23,303 nucleotides of DNA from JANRIC01 sp033765345 (GTDB taxonomy: Bacteria; Bacteroidota; Bacteroidia; Cytophagales; Microscillaceae): the NCBI GenBank assembly GCA_033765345.1, contig JANRIC010000175.1, positions 1 to 23,303 of the forward strand, in the 5' to 3' direction. Made by a program: the position numbers and the translations under genes. Under the pieces are notes generated by a model. That model was not told the origin of the DNA and searched no databases. It saw only the letters and a list, made by a program, of their open reading frames with translations. Positions 1 through 6,869 of the stretch are shown one piece after another (within the stretch, counting starts at the first letter, position 1; every line of letters starts with the position of its first letter).

Positions 1-160
1 AGTTACGAGAATCTTTGGCGACACCTTGTTTTTGTAGAAGTTCGAGCAAAGTCACTACTTTTGATTCCAAACTAACCACTATGGATGCCAGTCTTTGGTT
101 CTCTTGGGATAATAAAGCGTTTTGGGCTTCTAAGTAGGCTATCTTTTCTCTATCACTCAT
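1..160 (-). CDS. IS66-family transposase (TnpC), N-terminal part only
   Basis: This reading frame begins at an ATG whose complement is at 158-160 and runs off the left edge, so only about 53 residues are visible. They begin MSDREKIAYLEAQN and continue through a leucine-rich coiled coil to LLELLQKQG and KDSRN. IS66 transposases start this way: a coiled coil, then a conserved K-[DN]-S-x-N stretch leading into a Ser/Pro-rich segment. The protein would cut and join the element ends. No TnpA or TnpB accessory frame is seen to the right of the start, as expected for the single-ORF IS66 subgroup, if the element is intact. The assignment rests on a short stretch and needs the sequence to the left. 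Confidence 0.7.
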   Translation of the reverse strand, partial: MSDREKIAYLEAQNALLSQENQRLASIVVSLESKVVTLLELLQKQGVAKDSRN

Positions 161-540
161 TAAACAAATTTACGCTTTTTTTTGATAATATTCCCTTTTT
201 TTCTCAACTTTAAAATACCTGAGTAGTAACAAGAAATTAATATGATGTTTAAACCGATTAAAGTACTACCTAGCGTTCATATAAAGATAAAACTTTCTTG
301 ACAATTGGCAAAATATTTTATAGCGACAAAACCAAAGGTTTTCTATTATCAAAAACCCACTGGTCTGACTCGTCTCGCTCAGATCAACCCACTGGTATGA
401 AGACTGGCGGGAACTTGGTATTTTGCGCTTCCAATCACTATATTCAGGGTATCAATTAAGCCAAAAAAAACATAAAATATTTCTAATCATCAAAAATACA
501 TCTAAATTGCAGTTTGTAGATAAACAAACTTAAACAAAGT
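161..540. other. Intergenic region between the IS66 element and the TIR gene
   Basis: No credible gene was found here. One end of the IS66 element should lie in this stretch, but I could not pick out a terminal repeat because the other end is outside the window. An 11-base direct repeat, AACCCACTGGT, occurs at 354-364 and 386-396 in a locally GC-richer patch (about 350-420). A perfect 7-base inverted repeat, AGTTTGT at 511-517 and ACAAACT at 524-530, sits just before the TIR start codon. A weak promoter-like pair (TTTC at 480-483, 19 bases, TAAATTGC at 503-510) precedes it. Confidence 0.5.
511..530 (+). promoter_or_regulatory. Inverted repeat just upstream of the TIR gene
   Basis: AGTTTGT, six bases, ACAAACT form a perfect 7-base inverted repeat ending 10 bases before the ATG at 541. 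It could be an operator or an mRNA hairpin near the start codon that limits expression of the TIR-patatin unit. The role is inferred from position only. Confidence 0.3.
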
Positions 541-1821
541 ATGCCCTCAGTAAGTGAATCCACTCAAAAGGATGTGTTTATTTCCTATAGTACCAAAGAT
601 CAGGAAGCCAAAACATACATTAAAAACATTTTCGATCGGGAAGGAATTACGTATTTTTTAGATGAAGTTTCTTTGGAGTTGGGTGCAGATATACAACACC
701 GATTAGAAGCTGGTTTACAAGATACCCACTTTACAGTACTACTAGTGACCCGAAACAGCTTGTTTTCTCCCTGGGTAAGTTTGGAATCTATCCAAAGGCT
801 CAAACAGGAAGAATTCCATAAAAAAGTTAGTTTTTTGCCTGTACTATTCGACCAGGAAATCTTTAAGCCGGAGTTTCCGATTGAGATGCTAGAGCATTTT
901 AAGAAAAAAAAGACCGAATACGAAGCCTTACGCACCAAGGCTGTGACCGCAGGGCTGGATACCAAAATGTATAACGATGAAATAGAAAGAATTGAAGAAA
1001 TCATTCCGCAAGTAGATGACATTGTGCAGAAAATCAAAAATAGTCTTTCGGCCAACTTTGCCGATGAAAAGCGCAAAATAGAAGATGAAAAAAAATTGAT
1101 CAAAACGATTCTTGCAGCCCGTACGCTGGAAAGCCCCAATCCTCAAAAAGAAATGCCTTTGGCTTCAAATCAAGAAACCCTAAACACCTCAAAACCAATC
1201 AATCGCCTACCCCTTCTACGATGGGGCATTGGGATAGCAGTGGGTCTGCTTGTGTTTTTTTTGATATTATCTTTCTTTTCCGGGTTATCTAGTAATCAGA
1301 TACCTGCCCAAGCTGAACAAGAGACAGCTACCCAAGAATCAACAGCCAATACTCAAGAATCAGAAGAATCCTCAGAAGAGGAGAATGCAGTGGCTTCACT
1401 TATATCCCAAGAAGGTCCTTATTTAATCAAAAATAAAGTTGTCGAGGATAGTACTGTACTGACCCTATTTTCTGGCAATGATGCCGAAGAATCTTCCTTA
1501 TATTTTGGAGAAAATAATCAAGATAATTATCAGAAATTTTATCTCAAAAAAGACGAAGAAGGTAATATCTATATCATCAATGAGGATGAATTCGCCATCG
1601 CTCCACAGCATCTGGATGAAGCTTCTACGGACACAGGCGACAAGGCTTATTTCAATATTATAGAGGCTTCGGAAGGGTATTTTCTTATAGCATCTGTTTC
1701 TGATACGGAATATGTACTCAGCGTCTCCGAAGAGGGGGAAATAATACTTTCTGCCAGGGAAGAAAACCCGACAGATGCCCAACTGTTTTGGTTTGAATTG
1801 ATTGAAGAGAATGAAGAGTAA
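541..1821 (+). CDS. Membrane-anchored TIR-domain protein with C-terminal beta-trefoil (ricin-like) domain
   Basis: The 426-residue protein has four parts. Residues about 10-135 form a TIR domain: it opens with DVFISYSTKD, has a BB-loop-like LDEVSLELGADI, and contains SPWVSLES, where W78 and E82 match the W-C-x-x-E motif carrying the catalytic glutamate of TIR NAD-cleaving enzymes. Residues 140-195 are charged and probably coiled coil. Residues 224-249 are one hydrophobic membrane segment preceded by arginines, so TIR is predicted cytoplasmic. After a Glu/Ser/Thr-rich linker (255-285), residues 290-422 show three spaced beta repeats with aromatic Q-x-F/W-like positions (YQKFYL, YFNIIE, QLFWFEL), as in beta-trefoils of the ricin class. 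The stop is 18 bases before the patatin gene, implying one transcript. My inference is that the outer domain senses a ligand and TIR makes a nucleotide signal. The TIR call is firm; the trefoil is moderate. Confidence 0.85.
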   Translation: MPSVSESTQKDVFISYSTKDQEAKTYIKNIFDREGITYFLDEVSLELGADIQHRLEAGLQDTHFTVLLVTRNSLFSPWVSLESIQRLKQEEFHKKVSFLPVLFDQEIFKPEFPIEMLEHFKKKKTEYEALRTKAVTAGLDTKMYNDEIERIEEIIPQVDDIVQKIKNSLSANFADEKRKIEDEKKLIKTILAARTLESPNPQKEMPLASNQETLNTSKPINRLPLLRWGIGIAVGLLVFFLILSFFSGLSSNQIPAQAEQETATQESTANTQESEESSEEENAVASLISQEGPYLIKNKVVEDSTVLTLFSGNDAEESSLYFGENNQDNYQKFYLKKDEEGNIYIINEDEFAIAPQHLDEASTDTGDKAYFNIIEASEGYFLIASVSDTEYVLSVSEEGEIILSAREENPTDAQLFWFELIEENEE

Positions 1822-1839
1822 ATTTTAGATTTTTAGACA

Positions 1840-2814
1840 ATGATTAAAGTTTTATCCATTGATGGAGGCGGTATCCGAGGCATTATTCCTGCCATCATGC
1901 TTACAGAAATAGAATACCGGACACATAAACCCATTTATCAACTTTTTGACTTGATGGTAGGTACCTCTACGGGTGGAATCTTAACCCTGGGTTTGAACAA
2001 ACCTGACCCACAAAATCCTACTCAGGCGCAATACACCGCCGAAACCTTGTCTGAACTATACCTGAAAAAGGGCAAGCAAATCTTCCCAACAGATTTTATG
2101 GATCGCTTGGGCATATCAAATATTTTGAATGAAAAGTACCCTGCTTCAGGCATAGAAAGCTTGTTGGAAAGCTATTTTGAAGATGTTTGGCTGAGTCAAT
2201 CCCTTAAAACCGTAGTAGTAACTAGCTACGAAATTCATAAAAGGGATACTTGGCTTTTTAAAAGCCTTCGTGCCAACAAAGACCGCCGCTATGACTTCAA
2301 AATGCGGGACGTAGCCAGGTCTACCTCTGCCGCACCAACGTATTTTGAGCCTGCCATGATCAGACCTGCCGAGAGCCAAGATGTATATCACATGATTGAT
2401 GGCGGTATGTATGCCAATAACCCCTCGATGATTGCCTTTGTGGAAGTCCTCAAAAACTATCAGGATGAGCGCGATCAGGGTTGTCTGCTCATTTCCCTGG
2501 GTACCGGCGAAACACACAAGCCCATTCTCTATAAAGATGCTAAAGACTGGGGTTTGCTTCATTGGGCTAAACCTACGGTAGATATTCTGTTTTCGGCCAC
2601 AAGCCACGCCATTCACAATCAATTAAATATCATTTTCGGTAATTATCCCGATAATTTTAAATACCACAGATTTCAATGCCGCTTGGATATTTCGTACAGC
2701 GACATGGATCGTACCGAAGATGAATTTCTGGATTATTATGCCTCGCTTGCCAAAAGAATGATTATTGATGCCTCCCGGGAGATCGATCAGATTTGTAAAT
2801 TGTTGACAGACTAG
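1840..2814 (+). CDS. Patatin-like phospholipase, likely effector of the TIR unit
   Basis: The 324-residue protein is a full patatin-family lipid acyl hydrolase. It has the oxyanion loop DGGGIRG (residues 8-14), the nucleophile elbow GTSTGG with S43, the conserved ARSTSAAPTYF (159-169), and the DGG motif with catalytic D187. No signal peptide or membrane segment is seen, so it should be cytoplasmic and act on the inner membrane. Related stand-alone patatins serve as CBASS effectors (CapV type), switched on by cyclic nucleotides to destroy the host membrane. Here the partner gene is a TIR protein and no CD-NTase is visible, so activation by a TIR-made nucleotide is my inference. Its stop lies three bases from the stop of the convergent propeller gene. 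Confidence 0.9.
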   Translation: MIKVLSIDGGGIRGIIPAIMLTEIEYRTHKPIYQLFDLMVGTSTGGILTLGLNKPDPQNPTQAQYTAETLSELYLKKGKQIFPTDFMDRLGISNILNEKYPASGIESLLESYFEDVWLSQSLKTVVVTSYEIHKRDTWLFKSLRANKDRRYDFKMRDVARSTSAAPTYFEPAMIRPAESQDVYHMIDGGMYANNPSMIAFVEVLKNYQDERDQGCLLISLGTGETHKPILYKDAKDWGLLHWAKPTVDILFSATSHAIHNQLNIIFGNYPDNFKYHRFQCRLDISYSDMDRTEDEFLDYYASLAKRMIIDASREIDQICKLLTD

Positions 2815-2817
2815 GCT

Positions 2818-5517
2818 TTATGCTGCCCGGTCTGCTGTTACCGTTTTAGTTGGTTTTTGAGCAAGCCATTTCTTAAGGTAATGCTCTGCCGGATTGAGGG
2901 AAACGGCCAGCAGGATATTCATCAACAATTTAAAGATAGGTACTCCCCCTGAGAATTGCTCGACATAAGGCTCTACCATAAACACAAAAAACTCAAAGAA
3001 GGTAATGATGGTCACGACTGCCAGAATCTGACCCCAGCGATGGTCTTCTTGGGTTCGGTTGTAATAATAAGATAGGAAAACCAGCCCGCCCAAGATCAAA
3101 GTCTGTATACTGTAGAACCACCACGTTTCCCAGAAAGGGGGACTGACATAAAATTTAAAGCTTTTTTCTCGACTCATCTGCCCTAGTGCATTCAATGCTT
3201 TTACGTGCAAGGTATAACTGCCTGCGGGTAAGTGAGAGAAATGAAAGGTTTTTGAGGGCTTCAGATCAGACCATTTTTTGTCAAATTTACGGAGATAATA
3301 CTGAAAGCGTGTTTGCCCATCTCCTAGATAAAAGGGATGCGCCAGCTCAAACTCCAAATCTAGAGCCTTGGCATCATAAGAGATTTTAGGTCGGATGAGT
3401 TTGTAAAAGTTTTTGTTTCGGTCGCTCAAAGTATGGATAGCGACCTCAGCATCAAATGGATAGGATTTATAGCCTTGTGTATTAAAATGATAGAGTTGTG
3501 ATTTGCTGCTGATCCAGAGAGATTGCTTGCTAGTCACATAAATATCCTGAATATCCGGGATAAAATTCAGAAAAGAATAAATGAAATTTTGTGAAGGCTC
3601 AAATCCTGTACCTTTCCAGCCCAGTGCTGTCTTCTGCCATTGGTAATCTTGCTGGTGGTGGATGATCAGAGCGTTTGGGGAGTCCTTTTTTTCGAGGACA
3701 AAGGCATCTACCAGGCTTACGTAGCTGTATTGAGCAGACCAAGTGCCCAGATAAAGCTTGTTTTCTTTTAAAAATAAATGACTTGCCTGCTCATAAGGGT
3801 TTTTGAATGTGTAGATTTTTGTTTTTGAGCCCAGTTTAGCAGGATTGATGCGGTAGATTTGCTTAAAGCCTCCTGCCCAGAGCATATTTTTATAAAAAAT
3901 CAGGCTGTTCAAAGGTTCCTGCGTTTCTAAGACGCTGGAATTAGACCATTCCGTCCCTTTTTTGTTCAGTTTGTAGAGTCCCTGTTCGGTAGCTACCCAG
4001 AATTGATCAGGGTTTCTCGGATCAGGTTCGATGGCATTGATGCGCAGATCAGGGATTAGTGTTTTGGCTTGTAATTGCTCCACATAAAACAAACCTCCAT
4101 TGCTTGCCACGAGTAACCCCTGTGCAGCAGGAAGAATGCGATTTATTTTGGCTTTGATGCCCGGAATAGGGCTAAACACATAGGAGACCGATTGCAGTGT
4201 ATAAATTCGTTTGCTTTCTTCATCTGGGAAAGATTTTTCGGGTGATTCTGCGGGCTGTTCTGGATTTTTGATTACTTCTACTTTTCCGCCTTTTTCCTTG
4301 CCGAATGCCTTATTAATCAAATTGCCTACGGTAGTTTCTTTTCTTGCCTCATAGATTTTGACTTTTAGGGCAGGTTCTTTGGTTTTTGTGGGGTTGCCGA
4401 GGAGGTATTGCTGGGCTTCCAGATAATTTTCTACTTTTTTGAGGTAAAAAAGCCCTTGTGTGGTACCAACCAGTAAGACATTATGATGCTGGTGGGCTGT
4501 GTTGACCTGTCCTTCCAAACCCTGATACGTGGAGAATGACCTGATAGGGAGATGTAAATCTACCCGGCTGATTCCCTGTCCGTGGCTAATCCATAAGCCC
4601 ATTTGTGGGTCAAGCCCTAGGGCAAGCACCTCGTCATCCGGCAATCCGGTTTGGAAATTGATGACTTCGTTGGTTTTTCGGGTTTTGGGGTCAATGATAA
4701 GTACGCCTGCGAGTCGGGTACCCAGGGCAATTTTGCCATTCGGCAGGCGTAGACCGCACTCCAGGTGAAATCTACGGATGTATTCTTTGCTTTCCAGTCG
4801 GAAAGGTACCAGGCTTTTCCCATTGAACCAATAGAGCGAATCGGCACTATTGCTGAGTAAGGCATATTGGTCATCTAAAGGGATAGCAACCTGTATGTCT
4901 CCTGAATTTGGAATTTGCAGGTCTTTCAGGGCAAAAGAATTGCCCAAGAATAACAACTGAGCAATACCTTTGGATTTAAGGGATACAAAAATCTGCCCTT
5001 TCAACTGAAAAATACCGCTAAAAGCCTCGTTTGCTGGGCTAGAGAGAATTTGCTGAAAAGAATCGTCTGTTTTGCTACAGATAAAAATTTGTGTATTGCT
5101 TTTGAAAAATACGTGGTTTTGATCTGCCACAATTTTTTGTATTCTAAAATCCTGTGTAGCGTCTTTACTCAAAGAAATAAATTGGGTTAGACCATTGGGC
5201 AGTGTGCGTAAATAGCCGAAGAAATTCTGGCCAGCTACATACATTTTATTGGAATCATCTGGGTCAGGCAACTGTGCAAAAACAGAACCGGGAGTCTCTA
5301 CCATATCCCAGGAGACTCCATTAAAGACCAAAACCCCCAAACTGCCCCCTAAATACATATATTGACGGCTTCCTAAATCTATGGAATATGTCGTGGGTGA
5401 TGTAGGTACTTGTGGGATATTATAATTCTGAAGGTACAAGCTGCCTTTTTGAGCAAGCACAAAAGAAAAGTTTGATACCAAAATTAGTATCAGGAAGAAG
5501 GGCTGTGTTAATTTCAT
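2818..5517 (-). CDS. Orphan two-component-type propeller/Y_Y_Y sensor with C-terminal membrane segments
   Basis: The 899-residue protein starts with a signal peptide (residues 1-22, ending VLAQ). Most of the chain (about 25-700) consists of beta-propeller repeats of the two-component-regulator propeller type, with short motifs such as DDEVLALGLDPQMGLWISH and NQFWV-like blades. A charged insertion (about 385-440) interrupts the propeller. A Y_Y_Y-type Ig-like domain follows (about 715-790, with RFQYYL and LPAGSYTLHVKA). Three hydrophobic segments lie near 800-820, 830-849 and 860-873. In most relatives this layout leads into a histidine kinase, LytTR or HTH output domain; here the protein ends about 25 residues after the last segment. 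It probably senses an extracellular ligand and signals through a partner not in this window. The ATG at 5515-5517 gives the signal peptide. Confidence 0.8.
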   Translation of the reverse strand: MKLTQPFFLILILVSNFSFVLAQKGSLYLQNYNIPQVPTSPTTYSIDLGSRQYMYLGGSLGVLVFNGVSWDMVETPGSVFAQLPDPDDSNKMYVAGQNFFGYLRTLPNGLTQFISLSKDATQDFRIQKIVADQNHVFFKSNTQIFICSKTDDSFQQILSSPANEAFSGIFQLKGQIFVSLKSKGIAQLLFLGNSFALKDLQIPNSGDIQVAIPLDDQYALLSNSADSLYWFNGKSLVPFRLESKEYIRRFHLECGLRLPNGKIALGTRLAGVLIIDPKTRKTNEVINFQTGLPDDEVLALGLDPQMGLWISHGQGISRVDLHLPIRSFSTYQGLEGQVNTAHQHHNVLLVGTTQGLFYLKKVENYLEAQQYLLGNPTKTKEPALKVKIYEARKETTVGNLINKAFGKEKGGKVEVIKNPEQPAESPEKSFPDEESKRIYTLQSVSYVFSPIPGIKAKINRILPAAQGLLVASNGGLFYVEQLQAKTLIPDLRINAIEPDPRNPDQFWVATEQGLYKLNKKGTEWSNSSVLETQEPLNSLIFYKNMLWAGGFKQIYRINPAKLGSKTKIYTFKNPYEQASHLFLKENKLYLGTWSAQYSYVSLVDAFVLEKKDSPNALIIHHQQDYQWQKTALGWKGTGFEPSQNFIYSFLNFIPDIQDIYVTSKQSLWISSKSQLYHFNTQGYKSYPFDAEVAIHTLSDRNKNFYKLIRPKISYDAKALDLEFELAHPFYLGDGQTRFQYYLRKFDKKWSDLKPSKTFHFSHLPAGSYTLHVKALNALGQMSREKSFKFYVSPPFWETWWFYSIQTLILGGLVFLSYYYNRTQEDHRWGQILAVVTIITFFEFFVFMVEPYVEQFSGGVPIFKLLMNILLAVSLNPAEHYLKKWLAQKPTKTVTADRAA

Positions 5518-5862
5518 GGAAATATCGGAAAAATTTTATCTGATATTACTCCGGCAATTTTTATGCAAAAAGAAGGCAGACATAAACTTATGTAATAATT
5601 AGAGTCAAATAAGGGTGTTTTTCTCAGCTTAGAGAAGGTAAATCATTTCAAAACTTGCCCTGTGAAGGTTTATAAGGTAGTTTTTCTATATTTACACCCT
5701 GCAAGCCCAAAGGTACAAACACCATAGCCCTCAGGCTAAAAAACTAACTCGCTGATAATCAAATGCCTTGTCATCTTGTCGATTTCTATAACAAATAATA
5801 GCCAATCTTTTACTGGGAATACACTCTAGCTTTTGTTTATTTTAAACTTTTTTCTAATTTTT

Positions 5863-5886
5863 TTAGTTCTTTATTTGCAGAACCAA
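5863..5886. promoter_or_regulatory. Operator site 1, overlapping the regulator promoter
   Basis: TTAGTTCT (5863-5870), eight bases, AGAACCAA (5879-5886): a near-perfect inverted repeat with one mismatch in the outer arm. The TTTG -33 element (5874-5877) sits inside the eight-base spacer, so a bound dimer would block sigma-factor contact. The same site recurs at 6412, 6669 and 6780. Negative autoregulation by the gene that follows is the simplest reading. Confidence 0.75.
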
Positions 5887-5904
5887 AAACACTAATTAAT
5901 TTTG
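5874..5904 (+). promoter_or_regulatory. Bacteroidota-type promoter of the GbsR-like regulator
   Basis: TTTG at 5874-5877 and TAATTTTG at 5897-5904 are separated by 19 bases and match the Bacteroidota consensus TTTG / TAnnTTTG exactly. The -7 element ends 17 bases before the ATG at 5922, so the leader would be very short. Confidence 0.7.
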
Positions 5905-5921
5905 TACGTCTTTAGAATAAT

Positions 5922-6392
5922 ATGGAAGAAAATAAAATAAGACAACTCGTAGAACGTATCGGAATCGTCTGTGACAAAGAAGGTTACCCTCCCCTAGCAG
6001 GCCGACTGCTGGGGTGTCTGATGCTGGCAGAACCCCCTTACAAAACTTTTGACGAAATCGTGGAGTTTCTCCACGCTAGCAAAAGTGCCGTTAGCAACAC
6101 GATTAAGTTCCTAGAAAGCCAACACATGGTGGATTATATCACCTTCTCGGGAGATCGTAGACGCTATTTTCGCCTCAAAGTGGAGACTTGGCCGCAGGTA
6201 GTGCAGGCAAGCGTAGAAAACCTCGGAGAAATGAAGGAGAAATTCAAAGAAGCTCTTCAGATCCGAAGTAATCAATATCCTGAATTTAATGAAGGCTTAA
6301 AAGATGTCGTTTTGCTCTATGAAATCATCCTGGATATTTTTCCTCAGGTTCTAGAGCGTTGGGATGAATTGCGGAAGAAAAAAACTTTGTGA
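5922..6392 (+). CDS. GbsR/MarR-family transcriptional regulator
   Basis: The 156-residue protein has a MarR-like winged helix-turn-helix at about residues 22-85. The likely recognition helix is SKSAVSNTIKFLES (53-66), followed by a basic wing with GDRRRYFRLK (77-86). The C-terminal helices (about 90-150) would form the dimer interface. The opening VERIGIVCDKEGYPPLAGRL resembles the GbsR branch, members of which often sit beside Bacteroidota RND efflux operons. An RND operon follows downstream, and the same inverted repeat lies before this gene, after it and before the efflux genes. It probably represses itself and the pump and is released by a small-molecule ligand, which cannot be inferred from the sequence. 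The ATG is placed by the promoter just upstream. Confidence 0.85.
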   Translation: MEENKIRQLVERIGIVCDKEGYPPLAGRLLGCLMLAEPPYKTFDEIVEFLHASKSAVSNTIKFLESQHMVDYITFSGDRRRYFRLKVETWPQVVQASVENLGEMKEKFKEALQIRSNQYPEFNEGLKDVVLLYEIILDIFPQVLERWDELRKKKTL

Positions 6393-6411
6393 AATAATTT
6401 TTTTTGTAATT

Positions 6412-6435
6412 TTAGTTCTCTAAATAAAGAACTAA
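6412..6435. promoter_or_regulatory. Operator site 2
   Basis: TTAGTTCT, eight bases (CTAAATAA), AGAACTAA: perfect 8-base arms with the same spacing as the other three sites. It begins 19 bases after the regulator stop codon and about 30 bases before the possible small ORF, so it could control a promoter for the short terminated transcript. Confidence 0.75.
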
Positions 6436-6462
6436 ATACATTTTAAAGAATTTTACAAACTA

Positions 6463-6567
6463 ATGAAACCAAATTCCGACCAATGGCGTTCTCTCAAAGT
6501 AAGGCACGAAAATTTAGATAAATTTAGAAAGGCTTACAATATACTAAAAGGAGTATCGTCTAACTAA
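6463..6567 (+). CDS. Possible small protein, 34 residues
   Basis: An ATG after an AT-rich leader opens a frame that starts MKPNSDQWRSLK and ends KGVSSN before a TAA. It is strongly basic, has no signal peptide or membrane segment, and resembles no family I recognise. It lies between operator 2 and a terminator, so it could be the only product of a short transcript under the efflux regulator. The length is well within what chance allows. Confidence 0.25.
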   Translation: MKPNSDQWRSLKVRHENLDKFRKAYNILKGVSSN

Positions 6568-6588
6568 ATAAGCATGAAAAACCTGGCA

Positions 6589-6628
6589 GGAGGAGGTAAA
6601 TCCTGTATAAGATCAAGACACCTCCTCC
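6589..6628 (+). ncRNA. GC-rich hairpin in the leader upstream of the efflux operon
   Basis: GGAGGAGGT (6589-6597) pairs perfectly with ACCTCCTCC (6620-6628) across a 22-base loop. An alternative pairing, CAGGA (6587-6591) with TCCTG (6601-6605), excludes it. The hairpin stands out in an AT-rich region and sits eight bases before an intrinsic terminator. It may belong to a small RNA or to a regulated leader; the function is unknown. Confidence 0.35.
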
Positions 6629-6635
6629 CTATTAT

Positions 6636-6660
6636 CCCAAAAAGCTTTTGGGCTTTTTTT
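6636..6660 (+). terminator. Intrinsic terminator after the regulator/short transcript
   Basis: CCCAAAA (6636-6642) and TTTTGGG (6646-6652) form a 7-base stem with a three-base loop, followed by C and seven T. It should end transcription from the regulator or the short transcript before the efflux genes, which would then need their own promoter. Confidence 0.75.
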
Positions 6661-6665
6661 ACAGC

Positions 6666-6695
6666 CAATTGGTTCTTTTTTATCAGAACTAATTG
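6666..6695. promoter_or_regulatory. Operator site 3
   Basis: CAATTGGTTCT, eight bases, AGAACTAATTG: 11-base arms with one mismatch, the most extended copy of the operator. It lies right after the terminator and about 175 bases before the first efflux gene. Confidence 0.75.
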
Positions 6696-6779
6696 TATTT
6701 CACCTAAGAAACTGAATTTTAGAAACAAATAATAACCATAAAACCATTGGAAGTATATATTCCATTTTTTTTCGAAGCA

Positions 6780-6803
6780 TTAGTTCTTTTATAACAGAAC
6801 TAA
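6780..6803. promoter_or_regulatory. Operator site 4
   Basis: TTAGTTCT (6780-6787), TTTATAAC, AGAACTAA (6796-6803): perfect arms with the standard eight-base spacer. It is the site nearest the efflux operon, 66 bases before the chosen start codon. Confidence 0.75.
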
Positions 6804-6869
6804 ACACAAATTAAAGTACAAATAAAACTAAATAATTTACTAATTCAATTGCTATTAAAAATCAAAACC

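Larger units (their letters stand above)
5518..5921. other. Divergent intergenic region between the propeller sensor and the GbsR-like regulator
   Basis: This 404-base AT-rich stretch holds no gene I can support. Its right end carries the promoter and operator of the regulator, listed separately. On the minus strand, TACCTTTG (5708-5715) matches the -7 element for the sensor gene, but no matching -33 element lies at the right distance. Nothing else stands out. Confidence 0.5.
6393..6869 (+). other. Regulatory intergenic region between the regulator and the efflux operon
   Basis: This stretch of about 480 bases has no large gene. In order it holds operator site 2 (6412-6435), a possible 34-residue ORF (6463-6567), a GC-rich hairpin (6589-6628), an intrinsic terminator (6636-6660), operator site 3 (6666-6695), a further inverted repeat TGGAA/TTCCA (6748-6764), and operator site 4 (6780-6803). 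I could not place a consensus promoter for the efflux operon. Confidence 0.6.

Noticed and set aside
318..411. A short open frame reading TKPKVFYYQKPTG... that might be a gene remnant
   Set aside because: It is under 30 codons, has a stop just upstream and no recognisable family. The direct repeat inside it accounts for its look.
600..1139. A 179-residue open frame antisense to the TIR gene
   Set aside because: It is the shadow of a convincing TIR gene, has a Ser/Lys-rich composition, and shows no domain or motif.
541..2814. Calling the TIR-patatin unit CBASS
   Set aside because: The patatin resembles CapV-type effectors, but no cyclic-nucleotide synthase (CD-NTase) is visible in the window. 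The left neighbour is cut off by the window edge, so this could change.
2807..2834. A weak hairpin across the convergent stops of the patatin and sensor genes
   Set aside because: The stem has nine positions, with one mismatch and one G-U pair, and no T-run on either strand. It is too weak to call a terminator.
6574..6732. A 52-residue Phe/Trp-rich open frame starting MKNLAGGGKS, like an attenuator leader peptide
   Set aside because: It runs straight through the hairpin, the intrinsic terminator and operator 3, whose sequence fully explains the residues. The hairpin and terminator do not overlap, so a classic attenuator is not possible.
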